Shown here: positions 1 through 11,100 of the stretch, piece after piece
Layout of the letters: the number at the start of each line of letters is the position of its first letter
Numbering within the stretch: position 1 is the first letter of the stretch
DNA from: Symsagittifera roscoffensis
Lineage: Eukaryota; Xenacoelomorpha; Acoela; Convolutidae
Reading direction: 5' to 3'
Length of the DNA stretch: 62,000 nt
Assembly (NCBI RefSeq): GCF_963678635.1
Contig: NC_087068.1
Span: forward strand, 19,944,914 to 20,006,913
Translations under genes and position numbers: made by a program
The notes under the pieces: generated by a model
What the model saw: the letters and a program-made list of their open reading frames with translations, nothing else
What the model was told of the DNA's origin: nothing
The model's database searches: none

Positions 1-862
1 TCAGCCGTTTCGACCCCGGATCGATATAATTTAACTCCTCGACCCAAGATATCGATATATTGACTAAGCTTGATTAAGGAAATGTTTTTCGACCAAAAAA
101 ACGTTCGGTAGAGGAAAAACGTTTTCTTTGGTCGAAAAACGAGTTCAACTCTATAATTTTTTCGACTGAAAACTTTTTGACAGTGAACAAACCATTCGAC
201 CGTCCATTTTGTTTGGTTGCGGTTGTGTCGTAGCCACCAAAAGTTGCTTATTGTTGAGAATGTTATCATGTGTATGCTTTAATGTGGCATTTCAGCTTAT
301 GATCGGCAAATATGCTGATCTAGTTAAATGCACATTGAAAACACAAATGTATTTGCTTATTTTGCTATTTACAACTGTCTTACTGTTTGCAAGCTGATGA
401 AGTGAAAAAAAAGTTTAGATCAGAGGTGAGTGCTAGTTGTTTGTCATTTAGTGTTTTAATAAAGGGCGGACATAGGTTTCTCTTAAGTCGACCAATTGGT
501 TTCCCGATTGGTCCCACAACACTATGAAGACCGTTCTTTGACAAATACCCTATGGTTGAAAAAATAATCATGGCATGTTTGAAAAATTAGTAGAGAAATG
601 CTCGAAAAATTAGTCGCGGCATTGTGGAAAAAAGCGACATGGTCCGCTAATAAGTCAAGACATAGTAAAAAAAATACATGAAAATTACATAAATACAGAG
701 TCACGACAAACTTTTTGACCATCGCGACCGAGATACGGTAAGTCCAAACTGTGTCGGCGCGTTATAAAACCTGTACAGACTATAGATTTTTTGGTCTCGG
801 AATGATTATCGACGCGGACGATAAAGTCGAAAAAGTAGTCGGGCAATTAAACTAGACGGGTT
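1..862. other. Host flank 5' of element A
   Basis: No complete gene is recognised. The stretch is AT-rich with many TCGA/CGACC motifs and only short open frames; one at 209-397 has a hydrophobic C-terminus but no recognisable family. A GTAAGT donor-like site lies near 737, after a short stretch that can be read in frame with the GPCR exon beyond element A (19808-20213). It may therefore be a small upstream exon, with element A inserted in the intron. That link is an inference from reading frame and GPCR-like residues only. Confidence 0.4.
859..862. repeat. Target-site duplication, left copy (GGTT)
   Basis: GGTT directly precedes the first LTR and is repeated at 19771-19774 directly after the second LTR. 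A 4-bp duplication is usual for Ty3/Gypsy integrases. It shows that element A is one intact insertion rather than a recombination product. Confidence 0.8.
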
Positions 863-1272
863 TGGAACCTGATCTAAACTACATTTTATGATTGGATAAA
901 TTAAATGTTTTACCAATGTAAAGTATTTAATATTAACCAATCATGATCCATCTAACTAACAACCCACTTATTTGTAAGTGCTGAAGTTACTTGTAATTTC
1001 AGCACCAGAGAGATTTGAATTTAACTTAGAAATTAGTTGGACTCTCCCGAGCACTTCAGCAGCCGCAATAAACCAGTATACCCTAGATCTATTGAGCCTA
1101 GCAGAGACTAGTTAAACAACCTGAGACTAGATAGTATAAGAGTAAGATTAGGATCGGTATTAGACTAAGAAGTTGCACGAATCTATCCGGCCGAAAATAA
1201 GATAGCGTGACGAGCAGACGGTGTACCCTATCCGAAATTACTCTATGAGTTAACCAACTCGGTCCTAACTCA
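863..1272 (+). repeat. 5' LTR of element A
   Basis: 410 bp, TGGAACCT at the start and CCTAACTCA at the end, reading the same base for base as 19361-19770. It holds a CCAAT-type motif (AACCAATCATG near 936) and AATAAA at 1067-1072, as expected for U3 promoter and R/U5 polyadenylation functions. Confidence 0.95.
1067..1072 (+). promoter_or_regulatory. Polyadenylation signal AATAAA in LTR
   Basis: AATAAA lies at LTR position 205. The same signal at the same place in the 3' LTR (near 19565) would end the genomic transcript; it is also kept in the partial LTR of element B. Confidence 0.55.
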
Positions 1273-1274
1273 TC

Positions 1275-1292
1275 TGGTGCGACCATAAGTCT
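1275..1292 (+). other. Candidate primer-binding site
   Basis: Two bases after the LTR the sequence begins TGGTGCGACC. TGG just inside the 5' LTR is the usual complement of a tRNA CCA end. I cannot assign the tRNA from memory; matching this stretch against the species' tRNA 3' ends would settle it. Confidence 0.5.
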
Positions 1293-1359
1293 CGAACAAG
1301 ACCTTAATAGCTTAGAATTAACCAAAATAGATTAGAAATTAGACAAAAACATTTACAAA

Positions 1360-1593
1360 ATGTTATACGACAATAATTTAATCGAAATGTCTCTACGACT
1401 CAATAGATCAGAGCCAATATTCCGAACCATAACAGAACTACCCGGAATTGGAAGAAGACCTCGAACCAGAGACGACATACGACAAAGTAGAAACTTGCCA
1501 TATAGCTATATGATAGTTAGGCAAAAACCAGAACAAACTTTTATATTTAGAATATTACTGGCAATGAATTTAGATTTTCATTTGCAAACATAA
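1360..1593 (+). CDS. Small leader ORF, 77 aa, unknown
   Basis: First ATG after the LTR and primer site, opening a 77-codon frame rich in Arg and Leu with no recognised domain, signal peptide or membrane segment. Its AT-rich setting and lack of homology leave open that it is an upstream ORF without a stable product. Element B lacks this region, so conservation cannot be judged within the window. If translated, it would reduce or control initiation at the ORFs downstream at 2528 and 2971. I regard it as a possible rather than a likely gene. Confidence 0.25.
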   Translation: MLYDNNLIEMSLRLNRSEPIFRTITELPGIGRRPRTRDDIRQSRNLPYSYMIVRQKPEQTFIFRILLAMNLDFHLQT

Positions 1594-1924
1594 AACCTTG
1601 AAGTTAATCTTCAAAATCATTTCAGGCGCTAAACAAAATTATTAATATACAATAACGATTGATAAAAAGATCTAAGATCGTTTTCCTAAAACTCTGCAGT
1701 AATATACAAAACATGTTTGAAAAATATTTATTGAAAAATAAAAAATAAAAATTAGTAGCATGACAATAAATGGTTAGTAATCATAAATCATCCTGTTGTT
1801 CCAGCTCCATCACCTAAAACATAACAGCAATCAAAAACCCACTAATATCATCAAAACACTAAATCTTTCCTTTACACACATTTAAAAATTTATTAAAACT
1901 TAAATTCACTTAATTTTAAAACCA

Positions 1925-2008
1925 GATCATCAAGGCTTATCCTTGGATCTTAAATCATTTTCTACTTCATTAAATTTCAAATTTGATCATCAAGGCTTAT
2001 CCTTGGAT
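1925..2008 (+). repeat. Duplicated hairpin unit in leader
   Basis: A unit reading GATCATCAAGG-CTTAT-CCTTGGATC occurs twice, about 59 bases apart. Each copy can fold into a stem with CAAGG pairing to CCTTG and GATC closing at the base. Two identical stem-loops in a retroelement leader suggest an RNA signal. Confidence 0.55.
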
Positions 2009-2527
2009 CAAACAGAACAACTTTGTTCTCCCCCACCCACTTAATTAGTGTCTAACGACCTCAAACGTCGATTCACTACCCAACCCTTTCTAAAGACCTA
2101 AGACTAATAGAAATTTTTAAAACAAAACTAATCATTCAAATTAGGATAAATAGTGAAGAACTTCGGTTATTCATCCTTCACTTGACCCCCCCTCTTACCA
2201 GACCCAGGATAAATCTTAGACTTAGTAAGTTTAAAATAGTATCTAACGAACTACTCGCGTTCTAATTATACCTGAACCTTGTGGATCGATTTACTATTCT
2301 CCAACCCTTGAACACAATCACTACCCCTAAGTAAGATTAAGTAAGTTAACACCTTAACTTATACTAGCCACGAGAAAGTAAAAAATCATTCTTCGGAATC
2401 GATATACTTTTCTCTCCAACCCTGAACAAATAGACCCAGGTTAAGCTAACCAAAAAATCGTAAGAACTAACAGTTTAGGAAAATAGAAATCATTTAACAA
2501 CCTTTTGCATCCGTCATCCTAAACCTT

Positions 2528-2938
2528 ATGTCATTTAAAAACCTAGGAAATAAACAAACAATCGTTTTACACAATTGTGAAATAGATAACAAAAAATACG
2601 ACCTTGTAATCACACCTCATACACAAACAGTTGGATACATTCGAACAAAACGACAAACACTAAAAAGAAAAATAATAACGAAACAAAGACAAATAACACG
2701 AAAAAGATTTTCAAAAAATCGAAACGCATTTTCAGAATCAGAAACCAACAGTTTAGACGAACTTTACAAACTAAAAGAATCAATAGATAAAAATTACCCA
2801 CTTCACGATCAATTATATTTTTCTGACTCAGAAACAACTTCAAATTCATCACAAAGAGGAAAAAGAAGAATAAAAAAAACAGTACAAACACAAACCAGTA
2901 CATCTATACAATTGGAATCAACCAATTCGACACATTAA
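2528..2938 (+). CDS. Small basic accessory ORF upstream of gag, 136 aa
   Basis: Opens with ATG at 2528 and ends 32 nt before the gag ATG. Residues about 38-66 form a strongly basic run rich in Lys, Arg and Gln (RTKRQTLKRK, then KRFSKNR), followed by a Ser/Glu/Asp-rich tail and a second basic patch (RGKRRIKK). No fold or family is recognised. The composition would fit an RNA-binding or nuclear-targeting protein, comparable in size to small regulatory proteins of complex retroviruses, but that is analogy only. Codon use is A-rich like the gag and pol that follow, which supports it being a true element gene. Element B lacks this region, so selection cannot be tested here. Confidence 0.55.
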   Translation: MSFKNLGNKQTIVLHNCEIDNKKYDLVITPHTQTVGYIRTKRQTLKRKIITKQRQITRKRFSKNRNAFSESETNSLDELYKLKESIDKNYPLHDQLYFSDSETTSNSSQRGKRRIKKTVQTQTSTSIQLESTNSTH

Positions 2939-2970
2939 TAATTACATATTAACAGTCATCGAACGGAAAA

Positions 2971-5091
2971 ATGAGTTCAACGCACACCCCAGGTGACGAA
3001 ACTCCAGATGATGATGAAATCTTTCCTTTTATAGTAGATGCAGATACTGATAGAGGACAACACATATTTTGTCAAAATTTACTCGTAAATTTATTTGAAC
3101 CCGGAATCAGTCCATGTAAAACAGAGTTCCCCGATGTAAAAATCAAAAGACAAATCATAGACCACTACTTAAAAGATATATGCAACATAACACAACAGTA
3201 TGGAATCTACTCCATAGAATTCACCTCACCAAACCATAATAATAGAAAATATACAATTCAAACAGACGATCTTGATTTAGAATTTTCAAAAGTTTTTTCA
3301 GAATATATAAAAAGCATCCAATATCATAACTCACAAAGAGCAAACTCCATATTCACCAATGAAGTTTTCGCAATAATATATAGTTATATTTCGATATTAG
3401 AAAACGAAATCCCAATAACAAATGTCTCACCGACAGAAACATCTAAACATTTGAAAGTACGACATGAAATCACACTACTCTCTAGTTATTTAAACATCAT
3501 TAAAGAAAATTTCACGAAAGACGACGTTTCACAACATACCAAACACGATCTACAAAAAATTTTGGCATGGTTCATAATAGATTATTTCACACACAATATT
3601 GATTTAATTGCACAAGCAAGAAAAAATTTTAGACCCCAAAACTCGAACGATGATACCGCTATCACAGAACAATCAGATTATGTTTGGGACCCCGAATGGT
3701 CTCATCCCGCATTTATAAGCTTTCCACAATCAATCTCAAGTCAAGCAATAGGTACAATATCTTACATAAGAGATTATGTAAGAGTAATACCATTAACAGT
3801 TGATGCAACACCATTAAACTATAATACATTTTTACCCGATACACAAAATAATAGTTTAAATTCTACAGTCATACACAACGAAAACCTCAATGGAACTAGG
3901 AATCTTACTCAACAAGATATACAGACACCATCACACTTCATAAATGAAGAAATTGTACACACAACAACTACACAACAAAGTATTTCACCAATACGCCCGA
4001 ATTTAACAACACCAAGAAATACAAATCTTTCACAAACACAAGTAACCTTACAATCAACCGTTAAACCTTCGGTTGCTCCAAAATATTCACATATGGATTA
4101 CCAAACATATAGACCCATGACAATACCATCAAAAACACACAAAACATTCACTAGAAACAACTTTGCAGACCATAATTATAATTATACACATCCGTCAAAA
4201 ACAAATTATCAACCACAAAGAAATTTTAATCAATATACAAAACCTCGAAACTGGGATAACCCAACGGCCCAATATAATTCCAAAAATTTTCAACCAAATC
4301 CTCCACAGGATCGCAGTGAAAATTACCCATTTTTTCAACAAAATAAAAATAAAAAACAAACATCTTATCAAATGGATTATTTATCCTCAGATGATGATTT
4401 TTTACAACCAGATATATTTGCACCAAATACTCAAGAATATCGTAGACAAGGAATACAGAAAACACGTACAAATCATAGAAATTTTTCTCCACAACCGATA
4501 GATGCACAACATCAACAACCAATTCAACAACAAAATCCAATTAATACACAATCTTTTCAACCAATTCAACAACAAAATCCAATGACTGCACACTCGTATC
4601 AAGCATCACAAATGCAAAATGAAATACCACTCCCATATTATCTCCAACAACATGAAATAACAAGAAACCAACTTTCAAATTTTTCTCAAATGCCAAATGC
4701 AGCAGAATCATTACAAATGACAATGAATCCATACCTTATGGGTGGATCATCAATAACATCAAACAAACCTTTAATGGTTTTCACAGGAACAGACCCTGAA
4801 TACTCTGTAGAAGATTATTTAAATGCAGTAACAGCAAACCTGATTTTAAATATTGGACCTGAACCAATAAATACGCCACTACATCAAAATTGGATACATC
4901 GACGCACAGCGTTAATACAAACAACCTTAGATGGCGCAGCCCAAAAATGGTTTTCAGTACTACCTCTAGAAATAAAATCAAACTGGAAAAGGTTTACACA
5001 GGAATTTTTAAAAATGTTTGACTCCGAAAGAAACAGTGAGTTTTATGTAATGAAATTCGCAGATTACCAAACGAAACCATCAAGCAAATAG
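2971..5091 (+). CDS. gag: Gag (N-terminal and capsid part), interrupted by a frame change
   Basis: 706 codons. The N-terminal ~260 residues are acidic and helical-looking with no assigned domain. Residues ~270-560 are low-complexity, rich in Gln, Asn, Pro and Thr, with short repeats of the type PIQQQNP. The last ~110 residues match the retrotransposon Gag capsid pattern: a FTGTDPEYSVEDYL start, then DGAAQKWF, a Trp-containing helix and FLKMFDSE. The frame stops at 5089-5091 in the middle of this domain, and the expected continuation (NETIKQ..., RIETLVRKAY) is encoded in the frame of the next ORF, one base back. That frame is open from 5040, so the overlap is 52 nt. I see no canonical X-XXY-YYZ slippery heptamer, so a one-base indel is more likely than programmed frameshifting, though the latter is not excluded. 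Confidence 0.88.
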   Translation: MSSTHTPGDETPDDDEIFPFIVDADTDRGQHIFCQNLLVNLFEPGISPCKTEFPDVKIKRQIIDHYLKDICNITQQYGIYSIEFTSPNHNNRKYTIQTDDLDLEFSKVFSEYIKSIQYHNSQRANSIFTNEVFAIIYSYISILENEIPITNVSPTETSKHLKVRHEITLLSSYLNIIKENFTKDDVSQHTKHDLQKILAWFIIDYFTHNIDLIAQARKNFRPQNSNDDTAITEQSDYVWDPEWSHPAFISFPQSISSQAIGTISYIRDYVRVIPLTVDATPLNYNTFLPDTQNNSLNSTVIHNENLNGTRNLTQQDIQTPSHFINEEIVHTTTTQQSISPIRPNLTTPRNTNLSQTQVTLQSTVKPSVAPKYSHMDYQTYRPMTIPSKTHKTFTRNNFADHNYNYTHPSKTNYQPQRNFNQYTKPRNWDNPTAQYNSKNFQPNPPQDRSENYPFFQQNKNKKQTSYQMDYLSSDDDFLQPDIFAPNTQEYRRQGIQKTRTNHRNFSPQPIDAQHQQPIQQQNPINTQSFQPIQQQNPMTAHSYQASQMQNEIPLPYYLQQHEITRNQLSNFSQMPNAAESLQMTMNPYLMGGSSITSNKPLMVFTGTDPEYSVEDYLNAVTANLILNIGPEPINTPLHQNWIHRRTALIQTTLDGAAQKWFSVLPLEIKSNWKRFTQEFLKMFDSERNSEFYVMKFADYQTKPSSK

Positions 5092-5159
5092 CAGTACGAA
5101 TCGAAACACTAGTTCGAAAAGCATATTCATTAAATACACATGACTATAAAAACACAAAG

Positions 5160-8100
5160 ATGACAGAAATCTTAATGATGACCTTAACACCACAATTAAG
5201 GAAAATAGCAATAAAAAAGAGAGCATCCCATCCTTCTTCAATTCGAGAACCCGATTTAGATTTTCGAAAACTAGTAGACAAATTAGAACAAGCAGAAATC
5301 ACGATGAAACTAGAAGAAACGGAAAATCTGAAATTACAATACGTTAATAGAATTGAAACGACTCCCACTAATATTAATAATATACAGGAATCAGAGACAG
5401 ACCTCGTTGAAAAAATCACTGAAATACTCAATATTTACGAAAAGAACCCGAACTTTAAAGGCAAACCATCTTTCAAAAAATGGTGTAATTATTGCCGACG
5501 ATACGGACATAGTATTTCCGAATGTAGACAAAAACAGCAAGATAATCAAAATAAACCTCAAAAATATAAAGAACCAAATAAATCATTCTATCAATACATG
5601 AAAAAAGATCAAAATCTACCGAACAAAACAGTCTACAGCAACAACAGTTCAGGAAAACCACTCCCGAACAATACAAATTATACAAGAAATCAATCACCAT
5701 ATAGTTCAAGTTATAGAGGAAGATCTCCAGAACGAAGAAATACACAAAATTCATCACAAAATCACTACAATAGACCAAATAGTAGAAGTAACTACTCCAG
5801 ATCAAATTCAAATACACAACGATTTGTTTCTAGATCTAATTCCCAATCAAGAAATAACTACTATCCAAACAACCAATCACGAAATTCATCATACAATAGG
5901 AATAGAAACTACTCCTATAATCGAAATAGAAGTTATTCAAACAACCGAAACCAGAATTACCCGAACAATCAATCAAGGAATAACTCATATAATAGATCGA
6001 ACTATAACAGACCAAACAATAATTACCAAAACAGATCGCGAAATAATTCACAAAACCGACACTCAAGTTATAATAATCGTTATAGAAATTATTCCCAATC
6101 ACCACACCGGAATAATAATAACTATAATAATTCTAATAATCGCCACAGAAGTAGTACACCTAAACATCAAAGACATATTAATCAAGTACAATCTAATCCA
6201 GAAACAACATCAGACCCTCCAGGTATTGATAACACAGTAACTGATACGTTACAACTCAATCAAATAAACTGTACATCATCAGATTCAGAAAGTGATACTG
6301 AAAACACTCTTTCTATCAATATGATAAAAGTCGAAAATGACTATGAATCTGTCATATATGAACAACCCTTTCCATCACACATATATGAAAATCAATCAGA
6401 ATTTCATCAAAATTATTACACTACACCCATAAATTCCACACCAACGACGCAAGAAACAAACGAAATTAACACTACAGATCAAACCAATAAAAATACCAAA
6501 ACAAAATGCTTGAATACAAACCACATTTATCAAAATATACAAAAAGAACAACCCAAAGAAAAAATTTGGACAATACCATTTCTCTTAGAAAGCCCAAGAA
6601 ACAAAGAATTTCAACCACCAGACCTTGAAATAGATTTTTTAATTGATTCAGGAGCAGAATCAAACATAATAAACATCCCCACATGGAATGAAATAAAAAC
6701 TTTACACCCAAAGCTAACACCTCTTGAAACCTCCAGTAAGTTAGCAACAGCACAAGGATCAACATTGATAAACTACGGAAAAATCCAATTATTTCTCCTC
6801 CCCACCAGAACAATGGAACAAAGCAAAATTTTAAATAAGCCATTTAAACAAATATTTCATATCACTGACATTAAATATAATATCATTGGAATACCATTTA
6901 TTTCAAAGTATATACCAACAATTAACATACTAAATAGTAAAATATTAATCAAAGATAAATATACAAAAACAAAAGAAACATCCTTAACATTTTTTCAAAG
7001 ATTAAATAAACAACCACCATTCTTTTCAAAATTCTACCCGATATTTAACCAACAAAGAAAACACTTGAAACCACTATCAGGAAATATCTATAATTTTTCA
7101 ATCAAACAAGTTCACCAATATGATAAAGAACAAAACAAACAAAAATTTTATATGTCAGATTTTGAATTCAAACCTATTCACAAATTTTTCAAAATCACAA
7201 TCTCATCCATAAAATATTTGAAAAATTCGAATTCAGATATCATTTCCTTACATGTCTATAACAACACACCTTACCAAGTAACATTACCTTTAGGACTTTT
7301 AGGATATTGTGAAACCAACGCTACAATATCACCAATACACGAAAAAGCCTATCGCGTAAATAATATACTCCAATTACTAGATATTTGCCAATCTACAATT
7401 CTTAATGAAGAATTATCTATAAATAATATAATAAGTAACGAAAACAGAAATACGGATTATTTCACAAAAACTCCATATTTCAAACCTACATTCAACATAA
7501 GTAACTACACAGAGGACCAACAGAAATTTTTAACAATGTTTAATTTCCAACATTCACAAATAACACAAGACGAATTCGAAAAGTTAGCCAAACAGCTAAT
7601 TGAATATTCATCAGTCTATGCAACATCAAAATTCGATGTTGGAAAAATCAGTTCATCACTACATCTCCCGTTAAAACCAGACGCAGTTTTCAAAAAACAG
7701 AGAGCAAGTAAAGTACCAATTCACTTACATGATAAAGTAAACAGATTACTCGATATTTTAGAACAATACAACATTATATCACCAGTTAATAAAGAAGAAC
7801 AACCAAAAGGCAACACATTTATCAACCCCGTTATCATTCTAGCTAAAGGAGAATCATTAAAAATCGTTCTCGACGCTAGATACCTCAATTCACTCATAGA
7901 TGAATCAAAATGTAATTGGCCCATTGAACCAATACAAGTTATTTTAACAAAAATAAACGGCAAATACTTTACAACCGCCGATATGAATAGTGCATACAAT
8001 CAAATGCCACTAGATGAACAATCACGACGTTTAACACAATTTGTTATCGGAAACCAACAATATGAATTCAACCGCTTATTCTATGGAATATCCATAGGAC

Positions 8101-11100
8101 CAGCAGCATTTTCAGCTTTTATGAGCAAAATTTTTAGACCACTGATACTCAAGAAAAACGCAATCACCTATTTAGACGATGTTTTTATGCAATCACAAAC
8201 AAAAGACGAGATGTTCAATGTTTTAGAAAAATATCACCAAATACTTCAGAACGAAAATCTGAAGGCCGCCCCCGATAAATCACACTTCTTTTTGACAAGA
8301 GTTAAATTCTTAGGACATAATATAGAAAGAAAAACAATCACTCCATTGAAATCACGCATTGACGCTATTCAAAAACTTCAACCACCAACAAATAAAAAGA
8401 AAATCCAAGAATTTCTTGGAATGTTAAACTTTTTAAGTAAATATGTTTATAAAATGCAATTATATCTACGACCATTTTATAACATCCTTAGACAACAAAA
8501 TAATTTTGAATGGAACACAGAACATCAAACACGATTTGAAGAAATAAAGAAACTTTTAACTGAACAAATTTCAAACACAATTCCAGATTCAAATCAACCA
8601 TTTTATGCAATGTGCGATGCTTCGAACTTTGGCATCGGTGCAGCACTATTACAATCACATAATGGTACAAATAAAATGAACCTCATATCAGCAAATTCTC
8701 GATTATTCACTCAAGCAGAGCTACGACTCTCAACTCTAATGAGAGAATGTACAGCCATAATATATACACTGACAGAATATGAATTTCTGATACTTGGATC
8801 AAAACATCCAACAGTTCTATTCACAGACCATAAACCAATCATCTTTCTCTTTACACAAAAATCTAACCCAAACCACCGAGTTTACAGATTTCAACTAATT
8901 CTAATGAAATTTCCAAACTTACATATAGTTTGGACTGCAGGAAAAAATCTTGCATTACCAGACACATTAAGTCGAAATACACCACCTGAATTACTTACAC
9001 GAAAAACAACAGTTGAAATACCCAAAAACATAAAATTCTACCTTGCAGAAAACGAAACATCACCCCGATTGGAATGCAAATATGCAGTAAAAACTGATAT
9101 TGAACAATCACAAATAAATAATTTACAACATTTCCCACTTTATTTAGATTGTCAAAATAATCATTATGAAGTTGATCTACTTGGAACATCAACTTTCAAA
9201 CCAATCCCATATTCTCAATGGATAAAAAATAACACCCAACAAAAACGAACAAAACAACACCCACATAAGAAAGACCATTTTCCACTAATTGAAAAAGAAG
9301 ATTTAACTGATAAAATAAATTTATCAGGACCACAAACAAATGATTCAAAATACACAATAAATCAAGTTTTTGACCTCCATGACCCACTTGATACAATACC
9401 CTTATCTAAATTAGAAATTGAAAACATTTTTCTCCCTCCAACAGAAACGATTACAATTTCAACACTGAAACAATATCAAAACCTTGACCCAGTAATTCGA
9501 CAACTGAAATCATGGCACAAATATAAAACTAAACCTATCAAAGCAGATTCAACCATTCTAGGAAACAAAACACTCCTCCGATACTTTCGCAAATTTAACA
9601 ACACAACAATTAACGAAAATACAGACCTTTTAGAGTATAACCTGAATGAATCTACAGTTCCATGTCTCCCTTTAAGTATGATTCTTATAGCTTTTAATAT
9701 TTCACATACACAAAATATTAAAGGACACTCTGGATCAGAAAAAACATATTCAAATTTTATACAAAATTTTTACTTCCCAAATGCACCAATTTGGATAAAA
9801 GTACTATGCAATGATTGTATAGTATGTCAACTGAATAAACCTTACCCAAATCAAAAACAAATAGCACAAAAACAAGATTTTAAAGGACAAAGTTTGTACT
9901 TTAATCATCGTATCTCATTTGATACCAAAGGACCAATTTCACCCTCATCCGAAGGAAACTCCTACATTATGGTAATTGTTGACGCATTTACACATTATGT
10001 AGCACTTAACCCAGTACCACATTGTAACGCTTATTACGCTTACACAACACTCTATGAACACTGGATAGCAAAATTCGGACTACCAGAAATCTTAGTTACA
10101 GACAACGGTACAGAATTCATAAATAATGAAATTATCACACTATGTCATTTATATAACATTAAACACAAACCACGTACATCTCATGCACCTTGGACAAACG
10201 GCTTAGTCGAAGGTATGAACCGTTCATTACAAGAATATCTTAGATGTATCATCAACGGAAATGATACAAAATATACCGAATGGTCAGCAGATGTAAAATT
10301 ATTTCCCTTAGCATATAATTCAGAAATTACGACAACTTTAGGAATGTCACCATACGAAATGGTTTTTAACCAAAAGCCACGCAAACCAATAATGTTTACA
10401 GCAAATTCTCATAAAAACGCACAAGGTTATTGTCAACCAAATAAAGACTCAATTTGTTATAACCTACCTTTACATACACACGATGAAGATCATTTTCATC
10501 ACCCACAAATTCTTAAACTAGCCTCCGGTACACACACCGAATGGATTCTAAATAGAGATAAAAAACACAATGAAATTTATCAAAAAATAACAAAAAAGTT
10601 ATTACAAAGACAAAACATTAATGAACAAATCAATTCACGTTTTACACCAGCCTCCGAATTAAAAATTGGAACATTTGTTTTAATACCTAATTTTAATACT
10701 CAAAAAGGAATTTCTAAAAAATTACAACCCCTTCGAAAAGGACCATACCAAATAATTGCAAAACCCACTGATGTCACATATAAAATTACCGACTCAAACA
10801 AAAAAGAAATCGTTCAACATCGAAACAACCTATTACCTTATTACCCAAAAGAATACGCACTCCGCGAATTAACTCAATTATATTCTTTCACAGGATTAAA
10901 AATCATTCAAAATGAACCACATCTGAAAAACACAGAACAAAATGATAACCCCACCGAAAATCAAAACACAAAACCAACCGCCACCAAAAACAATACACAA
11001 AACCATAAAGAATCCCCAAAACAAAGAAAAAATAGAAAAATGACCGAACAAATAATACCCCAAGAACAAATCGACAAATCAGAAAATCGAAAAACAACAA

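Larger units (their letters stand above)
1293..2527 (+). other. Long leader of element A
   Basis: About 1.2 kb between primer site and first convincing ORF. It contains a small open frame at 1360-1593, a duplicated hairpin unit at 1925-2008, and three degenerate copies of a block resembling TCGAT(T)ACT...CCAACCCT (near 2071, 2287 and 2399). Such a leader would be the natural place for packaging or dimerisation signals, but no such function can be shown from sequence alone. Confidence 0.5.

Noticed and set aside
2610-2903. Minus-strand 97-codon Phe/Leu-rich frame
   Set aside because: It is the antisense shadow of the A-rich 136-aa ORF; poly-A codons read as Phe on the other strand.
5040-5091. 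Canonical -1 ribosomal frameshift signal
   Set aside because: No X-XXY-YYZ heptamer in the gag frame within the overlap, and the position inside the capsid domain is atypical.
6472-6843. Minus-strand hydrophobic frame of 123 codons inside pol
   Set aside because: It lies wholly within the protease region of pol and has the Phe/Leu-rich composition expected of an antisense shadow.
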